A DNA stretch of 64,000 nucleotides from Toxonevra muliebris. Its lineage: Eukaryota; Arthropoda; Insecta; Diptera; Pallopteridae. Of the stretch, positions 23,139 through 36,600 are shown piece after piece (the stretch's first letter is position 1; each line of letters opens with the position of its first letter). The translations under genes and the position numbers were made by a program. The stretch spans positions 92,621,235 through 92,685,234 of the forward strand of contig OY829326.1 in NCBI GenBank assembly GCA_963691655.1. Direction: 5' to 3'. The notes below the pieces were generated by a model, which was given only the letters and a program-made list of their open reading frames with translations, was not told the origin of the DNA and did no database searches.

Positions 23139-24667
23139 CACTGTGCAACACCAAAAATCAAACCGCACTGGACTATTTTTTTTTTTTTTTTGAAAATATA
23201 CCTATCCAATGGCAAAACACTCGCTGGGTTTGTAAAAGTTAGCTCGATTTTTTTTTATTATTTTTTCAATTTTTTGAGCTTCAGGCCATTTTAGAGTCTT
23301 TCATATACCCCAATTTTGACTTATAAATCGATATTTTTTAGATGTACCCGATGTATGTCATCGTGATTGTTTTTAGAAATGTCGTTTATGTACAAATAAA
23401 CCCATTTTGGAAAAAAAACTATGTCCTGAAACGGAATTTTTGAGACCAAATGTTAGAAAAATGGTATTTTTTTTGAATTTTTTACACTAATTTCGAAAAT
23501 ATTTAAAATTTCTTTCTACTTCTTCTGTCCAAAATGTATTAAAATGTACTAGAAGAAGAATTTATGTTTACGCGACTTTTTTCAATTACAGTTCTCGACT
23601 TTGGTTCTGACTGTTACATTTCGTTTCGTCAAAATCAACATTGCAACGATTTCATATTTCAGGCGTTCTACTTAAATGGTCCTGATGTTCGGAAATTGGT
23701 AAAGTCTGAACACTTTGAAAAGGACTTGGTAGATAATGAAATAGTTGCATGGACGTCGATAACTTTTAGGCAAACATCGTTCTCCCAATTATGAAGTATA
23801 TGTGCGACGAATTTTGGATGCTTTTTCCAAAACTGAAGTCCATATAAAACGAGATCCAGATGCCATATTAGCCGAAACATGTTGGTGGAATAAACATATT
23901 TTTCAATACGACCACGAAGAAAATGAAAATATCGAATGAGAAAATGAAGGAGAAGAAGAAGTGGAAGGAATGGAATTCTCTGGTGATGAATTAGATAATT
24001 CAGATGATGATGTTGGCAATGGTCCATTGTCAAAAATATCTCGTCTCTAATGTTTTGGTATGAAAAAGTTTATTTTTTTTGTAATAAAATCAAGAAAAAA
24101 ATAAAAAAACAAAATCTTTGCTACTTTTCTAAATTTCTCTTTTATCTATTTAATCTTTTCCTATAGTTTTTCCAAAGATTTCGTACAAAAAACGCTATTC
24201 CATCAAATTTAAGTTCAATTTAGTATTGGTATTTTATAAATTACTTTTTCTAGTTAATTTTAATACATTTTTGCTAGAAGAAGTGGCAAGAAATTTTAAA
24301 TACTTTCGAAATTAAAGTAAAAAATTCCAAAAAATTGCCATTTTTCTAACATTTGGTCTCAAAAATTGCGTTTGAGGATTTAGGTTCTTAACAAAATGGG
24401 GTTATTTGTACATAAACGACATTTCTAAAAAGAATTACGATGACATACATCAAATACATCCAAAAAAATCAATTTATAAGTCAAAATTGGGGTATATGAA
24501 AACCCCCAAAATGGCCTAAGGCTCAAAAAATTCAAAAAATAATAAAAAGAAATCGAGCTAACTTTTACAAACCCAGCGAGTGTTTTGCCATTGGATAGGT
24601 ATATTTTCAACAAAAAAAATAGTCCGGTCCGGTTTGATTTCGATGACCCGAAAATTGTTGCATAGTG
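23139..24667 (+). mobile_element. Long-TIR transposon with CACTA-like ends carrying a broken ORF
   Basis: The left end CACTGTGCAACA (23139) and the right end complement CACTATGCAACA are followed by about 400-bp arms that are inverted copies of one another (left to about 23560, right from about 24240; shared blocks include 'caatggcaaaacactcgctg' and 'aacatttggtctcaaaaatt'). ATA trinucleotides flank both ends (23136-23138, 24668-24670). CACTA-type ends with a 3-bp duplication suggest the CMC (EnSpm/Chapaev) group. The middle (about 23560-24050) has a plus-strand frame with FYLNGPDVRKLVKSEHFEKD, a frame break near 23765, NYEVYVRRILDAFSKTEV, DAILAETCWWNKHIF and an acidic tail. This resembles the 3' part of a long transposon-associated ORF seen in many insects, with an internal deletion. 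It is not autonomous. Confidence 0.75.
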
Positions 24668-24922
24668 ATATATAAGCCAATCCTAGGCAAACCCTGTATA
24701 TGACGCCTACATTGAGCTTACATAGATTTATATTTAAAAAACCTTTATAAAACATTTCCATATTTATCCTGTATATAGCCTGTATAGATCTTTTAGAATA
24801 AGTAGTCTTTCCAAGATACATTTCCCCACGGTAAGGCAGGAGTATGACGACACTCAAAGTGTAAGAACAACGAGTCATTTATAATTAATTTGTTTTGAGT
24901 TCTACTAGAAAACACTTATAGG

Positions 24923-25208
24923 CAGTGTGGCCAACTCAGCGCTTTTCCCGCTGATTTTAGTGCTTTTTGAAAATTAACACGTGGAAAAAAGGTGATTTAG
25001 CGCTCAGCGCGTTTTTTCAGTTTAAAATATCTTCGAAAAATCAAAGATATTTTAAATCGAATCGTGTGTCTATATAAGTGAAAAAGTTTAAATGTATTGA
25101 GTTTTCTCGCAATTTTATAAGGAAAAAAATTTAACGCTTTTTTTTAAGGAAATACGCGTTTTATTCTTCATTTTAGCGGATTTTGAAAAACAAAAGTTGG
25201 CCACACTA
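24923..25208. mobile_element. hAT-like MITE, 286 bp, with perfect 8-bp target duplication
   Basis: CTTATAGG occurs immediately before (24915-24922) and after (25209-25216). The ends are CAGTGTGGCCAACT and, as complement at the right, TAGTGTGGCCAACT. The interior has repeated 'agcgctttt/gcgtttttt' words and no ORF. The unmutated target duplication points to a fairly recent insertion. Confidence 0.92.
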
Positions 25209-25216
25209 CTTATAGG

Positions 25217-27521
25217 GCCATGTTATTCGTAAAAACTGGATTTTTGTTAAACATTTGAAGTATCAGGGGTGATTTCATTGCTTTAAAAACTTGTTCTTAA
25301 AGTATAAAATATTTAATTTAAATTGTACTCTTACAATCAAAAATAGTTGAAACGTTCACTAGCGGGTTTTAATTTTGTCTTCACTTTAAAAGTTTTTTTT
25401 TTTTTTTTGTTTGATTCATGGCTAACAAACAAAATGTATGTGATTTTCATCTGTTCGGGACGGGCCCACACCTCTCCGCTAGTGGTAATGTTGACATGTA
25501 AAAGCATAACATTTGCAAAGAATAGTGACCCAAATAACAAATTAACAGACCTATTTATTTTTCCATAATCGTGAAATATGGTATAATGAAAAAATTGAAT
25601 AATTAAGCGTTAGAAACTAAATACAAATCGTTTTTGTTATTATTTATTAAACCATTTGACTCAATAGACGCTTAAAAAATCATAAAACAATTCTGTGAAT
25701 TATTTTGCAACAAATAGGCTTAAGTTTTCCTACAAATAAATGGATGTATGTACAAATTATTTAAAAGACAATCAAAAAAATAAATATTTCCATGTTAGAC
25801 TGTGAAATAAATGAACTTTGAGATACATATACAAACAAACATTTATATATTTGTAGGTAAACTTGCATATGTATGTAGTTGGTGTATTACAGCATCTTAG
25901 TTAAAACTATTAACTTTATATCTGCAGTCTCAGCTGTTGTTGTTAACAACGAACGGACTGACGGAGAGCCAAAAGTGAAAGTGTCAAAACGAAGCATTTG
26001 CAAGTTAAGTTTGCTAACCAAATTACACACAAATAAAGTAAACCAAAATAAATATTTAAATCTCATTTTAGTTTCCACATCTCGTTTATGGCACAACTTG
26101 TGATTTACCAAATACGCGAGCGCAACGCGTTCATATATGAGATTTATGGTATGTATGAATGTATCTACAATAAGCGATAATATTTATGAAAAGGTAAAGT
26201 GTATACATGCATATTGGGAATATTTATTTGTGTGTATGTGTGTGAGCGTGTGAGTGTGTATGAGTAGCAATTAACATTGACTTTTCGTTTTAGATACTCT
26301 TGTTGATATTTTGTCCTATACTCAAATGCAAATATGATATCAAAGAATGTGCGTGACCGCATGAATTTCTCACATATGTAAATGCATCGTCGTGGCACAT
26401 GTCGTGAATGGTATATTTACATAGTATGTATGAATATTTTTAAATAAATTTAGATAAATGAGTAATTTTGAAATAACATTTAAGTAGATACTCATGCATG
26501 TAGGTTTATTTAATTAAACAAATTTATATCGTCGTGGAGAAAAAATGATGAGCTTTTGGGGAACTCCATATGAATCGATATTTTCGGATAAAGTTAATTT
26601 AATATCCACGGCGGATGGCGGGAAATTCACTGACGGGTATACTCTTTAATATTAAAATGCTCTTAATCGTATGGAGTGGCAGAGACGGATTTTATGGCGG
26701 CGGGTGTCCATCTCACACTGGAATATTGTATTCGATGTTTGGGCCAAAATTAAAAGAATAGATTTCAGAAGACAAAAAATACAACAGAACACAAAAAAAA
26801 AAATAGTGTAATCCTTAAAGCGACTAAAAAACTAAAATCAATATCTCAAAACTTGCAGACTATTCTGTAGGAAATAGACCTAAATCTGCCCAGCTATCAT
26901 TTTTACATTGTTTCACTGTAGTTTCTTGACCATTATTTTAGATGATTTACCAATAGCTTTTCAATTTCATACTGATAAAAAATGCTTCAGTTAGGTTCAG
27001 CAATTTAAGTTTGGCTTTTGTATTCCTACATATATAATTTTGAAAATAGAACCCCCCACCCCACCTGTACGATGGCTCTTTAGCTCTATTAGCTCTTTTT
27101 GTGTTGAGCATTGAGACGGAATTACGCTATTTGTATAACTAACGTAAAACTTTTGTTACTACCGCTTTGACTGCAATTATAATAAAGCATAATTTTACAC
27201 AATTGTTTCTTTTCATAGACCACGTTAAAATTATTTAATAAGTTTTTATTAAATAATATTTTCATTTTTACAATTTCTTTCCTAAAGTAAACATAAATAC
27301 TCCACGTAACAATAGCTTCTTCTTTACAATGGGAAATTAAAAAAAGGCATTTCGTCATGCTAATTTCTTGCGGCTTAGATTTCCGTTTGCTTTTATCTTT
27401 TGATTACGGCCACTTGAACATCCACAGCTACTTATGCAATTGCCAAATGAAGCTGTAAAACTTTTAATTTATATATTATTTTGCACAACCTTTAATTAAA
27501 CTTAGTTTTACACTTTAAAAT
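25217..27521. other. Intergenic stretch 3' of the NRF-like gene
   Basis: No supported gene. It contains a T run (25390-25408), a GTGT/GAGTGT patch (26230-26265) and AT-rich filler. Small open frames on both strands near 25337-25568 and 25879-26111 overlap each other and lack motifs. Confidence 0.5.
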
Positions 27522-27527
27522 TTTATT
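27522..27527 (-). terminator. Poly(A) signal AATAAA of the NRF-like gene
   Basis: AATAAA on the minus strand about 35 nt past the stop codon of the 12-exon gene, giving a very short 3' UTR. Confidence 0.6.
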
Positions 27528-27560
27528 GTACAACACATTTATACATCCATTTCTCCCCAG

Positions 27561-27686
27561 TTATGTGCTCGTCATGCGTTTCATTACCGTGACTTCCATA
27601 ATTGCACATACAGGTCCATCGAAAAATACGTGCAGCACCAGTGCGCACATGTAAATTGCCAATAAGCAACCGATTGACATTGCAAA
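27561..27686 (-). CDS. NRF-like gene, exon 12 (terminal)
   Basis: Acceptor TGTATAG|TTT. Encodes the last membrane helix (FAMSIGCLLAIYMCALVLHV) and a cytoplasmic tail ending KRMTST before TAA. Confidence 0.85.
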   Translation of the reverse strand, partial: FAMSIGCLLAIYMCALVLHVFFDGPVCAIMEVTVMKRMTST

Positions 27687-30600
27687 CTATACATATAGAG
27701 AATATTAATTGCTTAATCAATACAAACAAAACCAAAAAGAACAACGAAAATAAAGTTGCTTAGTGAATTCTTACAATTTGACCATTCGATGAATATATTG
27801 GCGCATCTGCTGTAAATACAAGAAGCCTAATTACAATCGGTGATATGAGCAGACAAATAGGCGATAATCTTTCGAGAGTGTTGAAATACTTGAAATAGAG
27901 GAAATTCTTCAGGAATTCTGTAATAAAAATGTTATAAAAATATAGGTGCCTACGTAAATATTGTATGTGTGTATTTAATTTGTTCGGTTTCTTAAAATAT
28001 TTGAATAATTAAATTTATTAATTTATAACACAATGTGACGCCATTTTTCAGACATAAAGTTTTTCATATGGTTAATAAAGGGTGAGTACTAAGGTATTCA
28101 ATCCTGAAATATTTTTGCAGCCACGTAGGATCTCTTCGTATTTCTTTGTATTGAAAGAAAATTTTAATTTATTTAAACCATCATACGCAGTTAGATGGAA
28201 GTTAAACTTTGTGACATAGTGTAATTTATCTAATTCGACCAAGTTATATGTACATTTTAGGGAGGCCGTTTTTTGCAAAAGTCTTTTTTTTTTGGTCTCA
28301 CGGTCTAAAAATATTCGATTTAATAAAAAACTAAGAAATATAAAGTTCCATGCCGATCGCAGAAAATTTAGAGGCCCCTCACCAGCCCTAAAGTTGAAAA
28401 AAGGGAGTTTTCAGCATTTTTCTCATTATAAGGCAATAAAAATAGTTTAAAAAAAATAGCTAAGTTACTACATAACTAACCTTTTAACTTTCCAAAATGG
28501 GGTTTAACATTTTTCTACGTCTATTATTTATAATTTTATTCCTAATAAAAGGCATTTATATCTTTTTAAAAGTGAAAAAAATTATATAATTTTTATTTTT
28601 CATGTACACTGTGTGACAGTGAAAATATACTTTCCTCGAGACATAGCTCAAATTGCAGCAGGAAAAAACTGCATACTGACCCTCAAAATCTGGACTTAGG
28701 GACGAAAACCCCATTTTTGATAGGATAAAGAATATACTTACTTACCCGTAACTTTATTTTAATTGCCTTTTATTAGGAATAAAATGTTAAATAATAGACG
28801 TAGAAAAATGTTAAGCACCATTATGGAAAATTTAAAGTCTAGTTTTATAGAGCAGATTTGAGTGATTTAAATTATTTTTAATGCTTTATAATCAGAAAAA
28901 TGCTGAAAAGCCCCTTTTTCAACTTTAGGACTCGTGAGGGACCTCTAAATTTTCTGCGATCGGCATGAAACTTTATATTTTTTAGTTTTTTATTGACTCG
29001 AATATTTTAAGACCGTGCGACCGAGAATATACCGTCAAAATTGTTTTCCTATACATTAAATGGCCACCCATACATACTAACTTAGTAACTTAAAGAAAAA
29101 AAAAAGAATTACCACCATATTGTGTTATTCCAGTCAATATAATCCAAAGTAACATTATGCACCACATTGTATGGGACAAAGTTATCAGAAAAGCGTACAG
29201 CTGTTTATTTAGGTGAAATATAACCACATCGTATCCAAAGAAAAATAAGCATAAAATCAAGCAGCAGGCAATCCAACCTGAAACAACATGGAATCATGTT
29301 TTAAAACACAAACTATTACATTAACCATTACAGAATCTCCAGTTTCAATCTTACCGCAAATAAAAACGAAAATGTTCAAATTTATATTGGAATTGGTTTT
29401 ATGTAAAATATAACCCAAGCATATGCCAAGCAGATATGGAATAATACGCAAGCAAATGTTGTCAAAAATCAAATTGAACTCCGCCAGTTCATTGTCCATC
29501 GTGGAAATGCTGCAATTGAGTTTCATTTCATTTCGCATAACTAAAAATTTAAATTCCTAATATGAAAGAAAATCGAAATGCGTACTTATTGTATCCTGTT
29601 GGCTGACTGCGAGGGTTTAGCTCCCAAACTGTTGCAGCAAGAATGCCAATTAGAAAAATTGTTGCACCAATGATAATCGCATATCGTGGATGAATTTCGG
29701 CAACCAACAGAATTAGGCAAGCAACAATAAAGAATTGCACCTCCAGCGACATGAACCAAGTCCAAGGCATGCACTGTAATAAACAAATTTTTTCAGCTCA
29801 ACGTTATTATTTTGTAATTATTTATTAAAAGTTAATCATTTATTTTGTTACCCTTTCCGCCAATGGAAAAAATGTATCCAAATATAGAATATTACTCAAT
29901 TTATTATCTTTGCAATTGTTGTAATCGTAAGACGGAATCTCAAGTACAATTTTATTAAAAAAATACGTATCCAAAAGATGCTCAGCATATACACAAAATG
30001 TATAAGAGGGGGATAAGCTACAGGATGAATAGAAAATACCATATTCATAAATAAAATATTAATTGAGAAACGAAATTTGGTATTGTATTATTCAAACATG
30101 TAAATATTTCGGAAATGAAGTCGAAAATTTTGCTGGCCTAGAATAAATACTTAATACAAAACAAACATTTATTCCTAACAATAATGATATTTTAGACTCG
30201 GCTGTACACGAACTTAGATTTTGTGAACTTTTTTCAACTGGTTTTAAAAATCGAATTATTGAACTCTTTCAGGAAGGCAAGCAAATCAGAACCCAGTCCT
30301 TTCATCAAAACAGAACTTTTTCGCCTCTAACTTACCGGTGACTTTGTTTATGGGCACAAAATCATTTAAAAGGAAATTAAGATTTGATGTTTTTGAAAAT
30401 CTTTCCGTAATTTTCAAATTAATTTTTTGCACCATTTCTTTGATTTTCTTACGACATTTACCGACAAATCGAGTCACAAAATTATTAACAATCAGACAAA
30501 CAGAGATCGTTTCATTTTTGTAAGGAGTGAGATTGAAAAAATCTTAACACACGTTTTACCTAATAATTTTTTTTGGGTGTAAAATTTAAAAATTTCTTTG

Positions 30601-33600
30601 ATCTAGTTATCTTTGAAAAATATGTCAGTTGTTATTTTTAATGACAAACATGTTGATTTATTGTGAGTTTGATCAAAATGAGTGAAGAAAAAGAAGTACG
30701 TCTTAAAATTATTAAAAATTTTCAAAAAAATCGAAATTGGTCCTACAAAAAATTGGCCGAAGAATTGAAGGTCTGCCGTCAAACTGTTTCCAATGTTATT
30801 AAACAGTTTCAGGAGAACTCGGCCATCGATAGGAAACCTGGTTCGGGAAGAAAACAAGGACTACATGATATTGGGAAAGCCAAGAAAATAGAAAGCATAT
30901 TGAAAAGATCTCCAAACACATCTGGTAGAAAAACTGCCCGGTTAGCCCAGTGCTCTGACTATTTGGTGCGAAAAGTTAAAGCCAATGCAGGTTTGAAAAC
31001 ATACAAAGTCCAAAAAGTTCCAGACAGGAATGCTGCAAAAAATTCAGACGCCAAAAGTAGGGATCGGAAATTAAAATCGAATTTCATACAAAAATATTCA
31101 TGTTGTATAATGGACGACGAAACGTATGTACTGGCAGATTTTACGCAGCTTCCGGGTCAAAATTTTTATGTTGCTGATGTTCGAGGAAATGTCGAAGAAC
31201 AATTTAGAATCCAAAAGCAGACAAAATTTTCTAAAAAATTTCTGGTATGGCAAGCAAGTAATTTGTACAATGGTTTTAAAAGGAGATGGGCAAACTGTTC
31301 CAAAAAGGTGTCTGAAACAACTATCAAATCTCTAATGTAAGGCTTACCTAAAAAGGTCCGCGAGTTCATAAATAGTGGTTAGAACTATAAAAGTTCTATT
31401 TTTCTGTAATTGTAAAATATTATCAATTAAATAAAAAAAATAAAACTCTAAGATCAACCGTTTAAAAATTATTTAATTTTATATATGTTAAGATTTTTTC
31501 GATCTCACTCCTTATACATAGATTTTAATAGTGAGGAAACTAAGGTTCCAATTTTCAATGCGAGCTTAAATTAAGATGACTTAAATTTGAACTTAGCTTA
31601 AACGTATTTCACTTAAACGCCAATTAAACTTGAACTAGGTTTAAATTCAGTAGTAGCAAGAGTTTAAGGCCAATAAAACTTTAAGCATCTATTTAGGACA
31701 GCACTTGCAATATAACAACTAGATATGTATGTAACATAAAATAAAATAAATAATAAAATAAATGTCGAAATCGTGAAACAGAAAATTACACTATTAATTT
31801 ATATAAGGTACCTAATGTTTATCATTGATTAATTAGAATTGTTGCTCTAAAAATGAAAAAGCTGGATAATCAAATACGTCATAACTTTACCCTGCGATTT
31901 AACAATGAGCGCAACATAAGGATAATGACAAAATAATGAGCCGTAACCATATGGCTCCAGAATTCTATGATCAATTCAACGACAGGTTTACAAATGTTTT
32001 TATTTTTTGTGAGTGATGAAAATGTGTTTGTAATCGTTCGGTGGCATTTGTTATTAGGACTTTGATCCTAATTGACCATTGGCTAATTTCTTAACTTATC
32101 CCCAACTTAATTTATTCAAAATATACATATAAATGATTCACAATTTTTCAAATGTGAAAAGCAGAACTGTCAATGACAGCTAACAGTTTGAACTGAGTTT
32201 AAACTATAAGCATTGAGCAGTTAAGAGCAGATAAACTTAGTTGAAACTTTGATCAAAATTTACTCGAAATTTGATTTGGCTTAGACTTTGAACTTAGTTT
32301 AAACTAAAAACTGAGTTAAACTCGCACTAAAAATTTTACTTTAAAAGTAACTACAGGAGGATTCATTTTAATGAAATATTCCCTATACAGAACTACAAAT
32401 TCTTCCAATATTACTTCTCTGTGTAAAATAATAAAAAAATAAGTAAACATTTAATTTATGAACAATTAAATTATTCATTATACGCCTCTATTACCGGAGA
32501 CCGGATTTTTAGGTGCTAAGAAAATTGAAATAAGCACTTCAAAAAGTTTTTGAAACTGCGAAATTAAGTGCATTAAAGTTTAAAAAACAATTAAAGAAAT
32601 TAAATAAAAGGCAACACTGATTTAATTGCATGTGCGTAAAGAGATTTAAACATTTGTTTAAGATCTTTTAAGTTATTTGCATATAAAAGTTTTAAGAAAG
32701 ATAGTAATTAAACCTTTATGTTTTATTATTACTTATATTGTTTGTTTAATTTTAAGCACTTGCCTCCACCTAATAATACGATCTCCAGTTATAAGTTTGT
32801 TTCTCAGGAAAATTTTTTTAATTTTGCGGAGCCTTTTGCGTTGCTTTGCAACTGTAGTCTTCAGTGAATCTCAACAATGTAGCTAAACATTTACACATTA
32901 TTATCTTCTTATAACATACTTTTAGGATAAAGAATATGAGCTTACTAGTAAATAGTCTATTAGTATACGTTTAGGATCATAAGTAATTACCAAATAAATT
33001 TATATAGAATTATTCTTAGAACGTGCATCAGTTGCTCGAATACGTTGAGTTTATCACGGGGGAGTGTTTTAAAAAATTGATATGCCAAACGCAATCCACT
33101 GAAAAATAAAATAAATCATTAAGTAATATTAAATAAAACTTCATATGCTGGCATATTTTTGACTTGACCTAACAAAAAAGTAGACATCCATAACGTAACT
33201 GGCGTTCTTCAACATGAAATTATTAAGATTTTCCTCGCCCAGAGAATTCAAATTGGTCGACATGAATTTCACTTCCGCTAAAAGGTGGGCATAAATAATG
33301 GTTACTGTGAATGCCACATAAATGGCAGCTTGTGGTGTTGTGTCGTCTTGAAAGAGACTGTAGAGTACATTGTGCAATGATACGGCATTGAGAACTTCTT
33401 CAATTTTATGGAATTGTTGGCGGGATACAATTCGTGGTAAGTTATCTATGTTATCTAAAACAAATTTATATATATAAGAAATATAAGGGAAAATGTATAA
33501 ACTTAACCTGATTTTTCTATATTTGATTCATTGATAAAATTCACAGTCTTTATGTTATCCAACGTCGATTCTATCGACTGCTTTCCAATTAAGTTTTTAA

Positions 33601-36600
33601 AGTTTATCTTTATCGATTTGTCATGGTCATTTCTAAAATCAAAATTATTTTCAAGTTTTTCGGGATTTGTGCAATTCACGTTGAACTTTAATAATGGAAG
33701 GTAATTTCTTAAAAAGTAAAACATTATGTAGATGAATATGGAAACACAGAAAAAGGTTCTGGAATAAATGAATAAAATAATTTAAAATAAGTTAGTAAAA
33801 AATTTAGTTAGATATTTAAATTTAGCAATAGTTGCAAAACATTTGTGGTTGGCAAATAGTTTTTCAGTGTATTAAGCATAGTTTAGCTGGCTTGCAAGTC
33901 TTGAACCACCATCATTGAATGCTTAAATTAAAGTTAACTTCCCACTTAAGTCCGTACCAAAAGTTTTTAGTTCGTTGGTTCAAGTTGTGATCCTATTTTC
34001 CATAATACCTTTGAATTGAGCCGTCGATGATGTAAATGTAAGGCAACGGAACCTCTCGAAGCAGTTTGACAGTCTGAACTTAGAGAGGAACATTTATTGT
34101 TTTTTCTTTTGTTGGAACAGACAAAAGAAGTATTCAAGAATGCAGCACTCAGACAAGTTTTACGTCCATTGTACTATATCCTGTTTTCGCTTTTGCTATT
34201 CTTTAAATCTACCAGGTTTATTAATAAATCTTAGCATATCCTGCGTTGTTAAAGAGCTCAGGTGATCGTCTCCTAACACTATAGTGCTGAATATGCTTAC
34301 TCTGATCAGGCAGAAATCGGGGCAGACCCTAAGAAAAGGTGTCTGCTGTCTCTTCACATTCTTCCCCTAAATTATAGGAAGCGCAGAAGGCACTAGCTCC
34401 CAGGTCAATAATATTCAAATGTTTGACCCAAGAGAAGTGACCTGATTCACCAACTGCCTACAGCTGTTTCTGTTAAGTGTTAACAGAAAGTCTGTTTGAC
34501 GTTTTGAGATAACAGGTAACATGATCTTTGCCTGTCTGAAGCCCACCAGTTTCTCCCATTTACGATTGTAGGTCAAATCGACTCACTCATTGATGTTGGT
34601 ATTGATGGCTGTAGATGGCAAAGAGAGTACAGGTTCTGTGCCCAAGAAACCAGTTTCGGAACCCTTTTTGGGCAGATAGTCAGCAGGTTCATTTCCTGAC
34701 ATTCCTGAGTGTCCAGGAACCCATATGAACAGCAGACTATTGTGTTTTCCAAAACAATCAAGCTTGGATGTACAATGCATAACCAGTTTAGATGTGGTTA
34801 GAGAATTAAGCAAGGTTTTAAGCGCAGCCTGACTGTCACTAAATACACAGATACTCCTTTCTCTCCAACAATTATCAATAACATGGTCCATTGCCTTGAT
34901 GATTACAAAAATTTCTGCTTGAAAAATGGAAGCATACAACCCAAGAGAGAAGTGAAGGTGCACTCCATCATTTTCAATGAAGACTCCAGAACCCGAGCCG
35001 TATTCTCAGTGAAAATGCGCTTACAATCATTTACTACTTAATTACAAAGTTATTTCTTCAGTCACATAATAAGAAAGTTTGTATGAACTCTATTTAAAAA
35101 AATTTTTGTACATAACTCGGCGTTTACGAATGAGAAAAATTCTATTTTACAAATATAGATTTTAATATTTGACCTTTTTTAAAAGCTAATATTTTGAGGT
35201 TTTCGTGTAAAATAAATTAAGGAAGTCAAAGTACTTCAAAATTTTTATGAACTGATAAAACCTAGATATTCAGACTAGTTAGTTTAATTGGCAGCCTGCA
35301 TTTTCTACAATTAACTTTCCTTCCGTTTCGAACAGAACAAAAAGAAAGAAAGAAAGAAATATGGAGTAATTCAAAGTGTTTTCAAAGGTAATATTTCGAT
35401 TGTATTACTTACATAGGAACGATACTGCTGAAGTGAAACTTCTTTGGCCGCGTTTTGAAGTTGTTTCTTTAAGATCAAATTTTTAAGCTCATGTAATGGA
35501 AACGTTAACGGTAGTAGTGGAAGCAGCAAAGTTTTGTTTCATTAGCAGCCAACATATGTGCGTGGGTAAAATACAAATGGTGTACTCTCACATATTGTAC
35601 TGTATGCCATGATCCCATTTTGAGAATACCACTTCCATATGTCTTCAAGGTTTTTTTTAGTTTGGTCAGCTGTAGTCTTTTAAAAATAAATAAGGGACTG
35701 TGAAGCTATAATTCTTACTTCAAGTTTGCTATTTTATATAAAGATATGTCTCTTTTCAAATGCAAATCAATTAATTTTACTATTGTTGATTTTCATAACC
35801 ACCTTCCAGAAAAGTAAGCCTGCATACCTAGCCCTTAAGGCCAACTTCTGGTCTAGATTTTTCAAAAAATTAATTTTTGTTTTTATATTTCAAAAGCAAA
35901 GTTTTTTAAAAGTATACTGTAAAATCGTATCAATATTTCTAGTATTTCGACTTCTACAGCCTATTTAGCAGGTGGGCGCAGAAGCAGGTAAAAGGGCCGA
36001 CAGAAGTTTAAACTCATTTATCTCGAACTATACTTTTCTGCACGGTGGGAGACAAAAAACAAAAACTACTTGACCGATTCGTCTCAAATTCTATTAGCTT
36101 AAAACCAGTGGTTATCGCAAGAAAACTTTCTTAGTTGAATACTTCTTGCTTTTTACATATAAAAAGTAATGAAAAAACGGTCTGTTTTCGTAACGTAAAT
36201 TTCAACAACGCGCCATTTTGTAATTTTTTTTTTTTAATTTTAGTTCCTGCGATAACTACACTCATACTGATTGTAACTTCTTTTGTTTTGTTTTAGATCA
36301 GTGGAAAATCCAAAACATTTCCCACCAGTAAGATCCGTTTTTTTGAAGAGGGCAACTGTAACCCCAATTTTAGTTTACTTAAAATTATAATTTTTTTTTT
36401 TTATAATTTTTGTATATTGGTAAAGTAATAAAATATATCTACAAAGTTTAAATACTATTGCTCATTATTTCATTAAAAAAAAATCCTAAAAATTCGTCAA
36501 ATTCAAGGGCGCTAGACCAGAAGTTCCACTTAAGTCAGGTGAAATCTAAATGAAATATTAAACAGTGATTACTGTTTGAAAAAATTTATAGTGTTTTTTT

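Noticed and set aside
23668..24033. 121-codon minus-strand open frame
   Set aside because: Antisense shadow of the coding remnant in the CACTA-like element.
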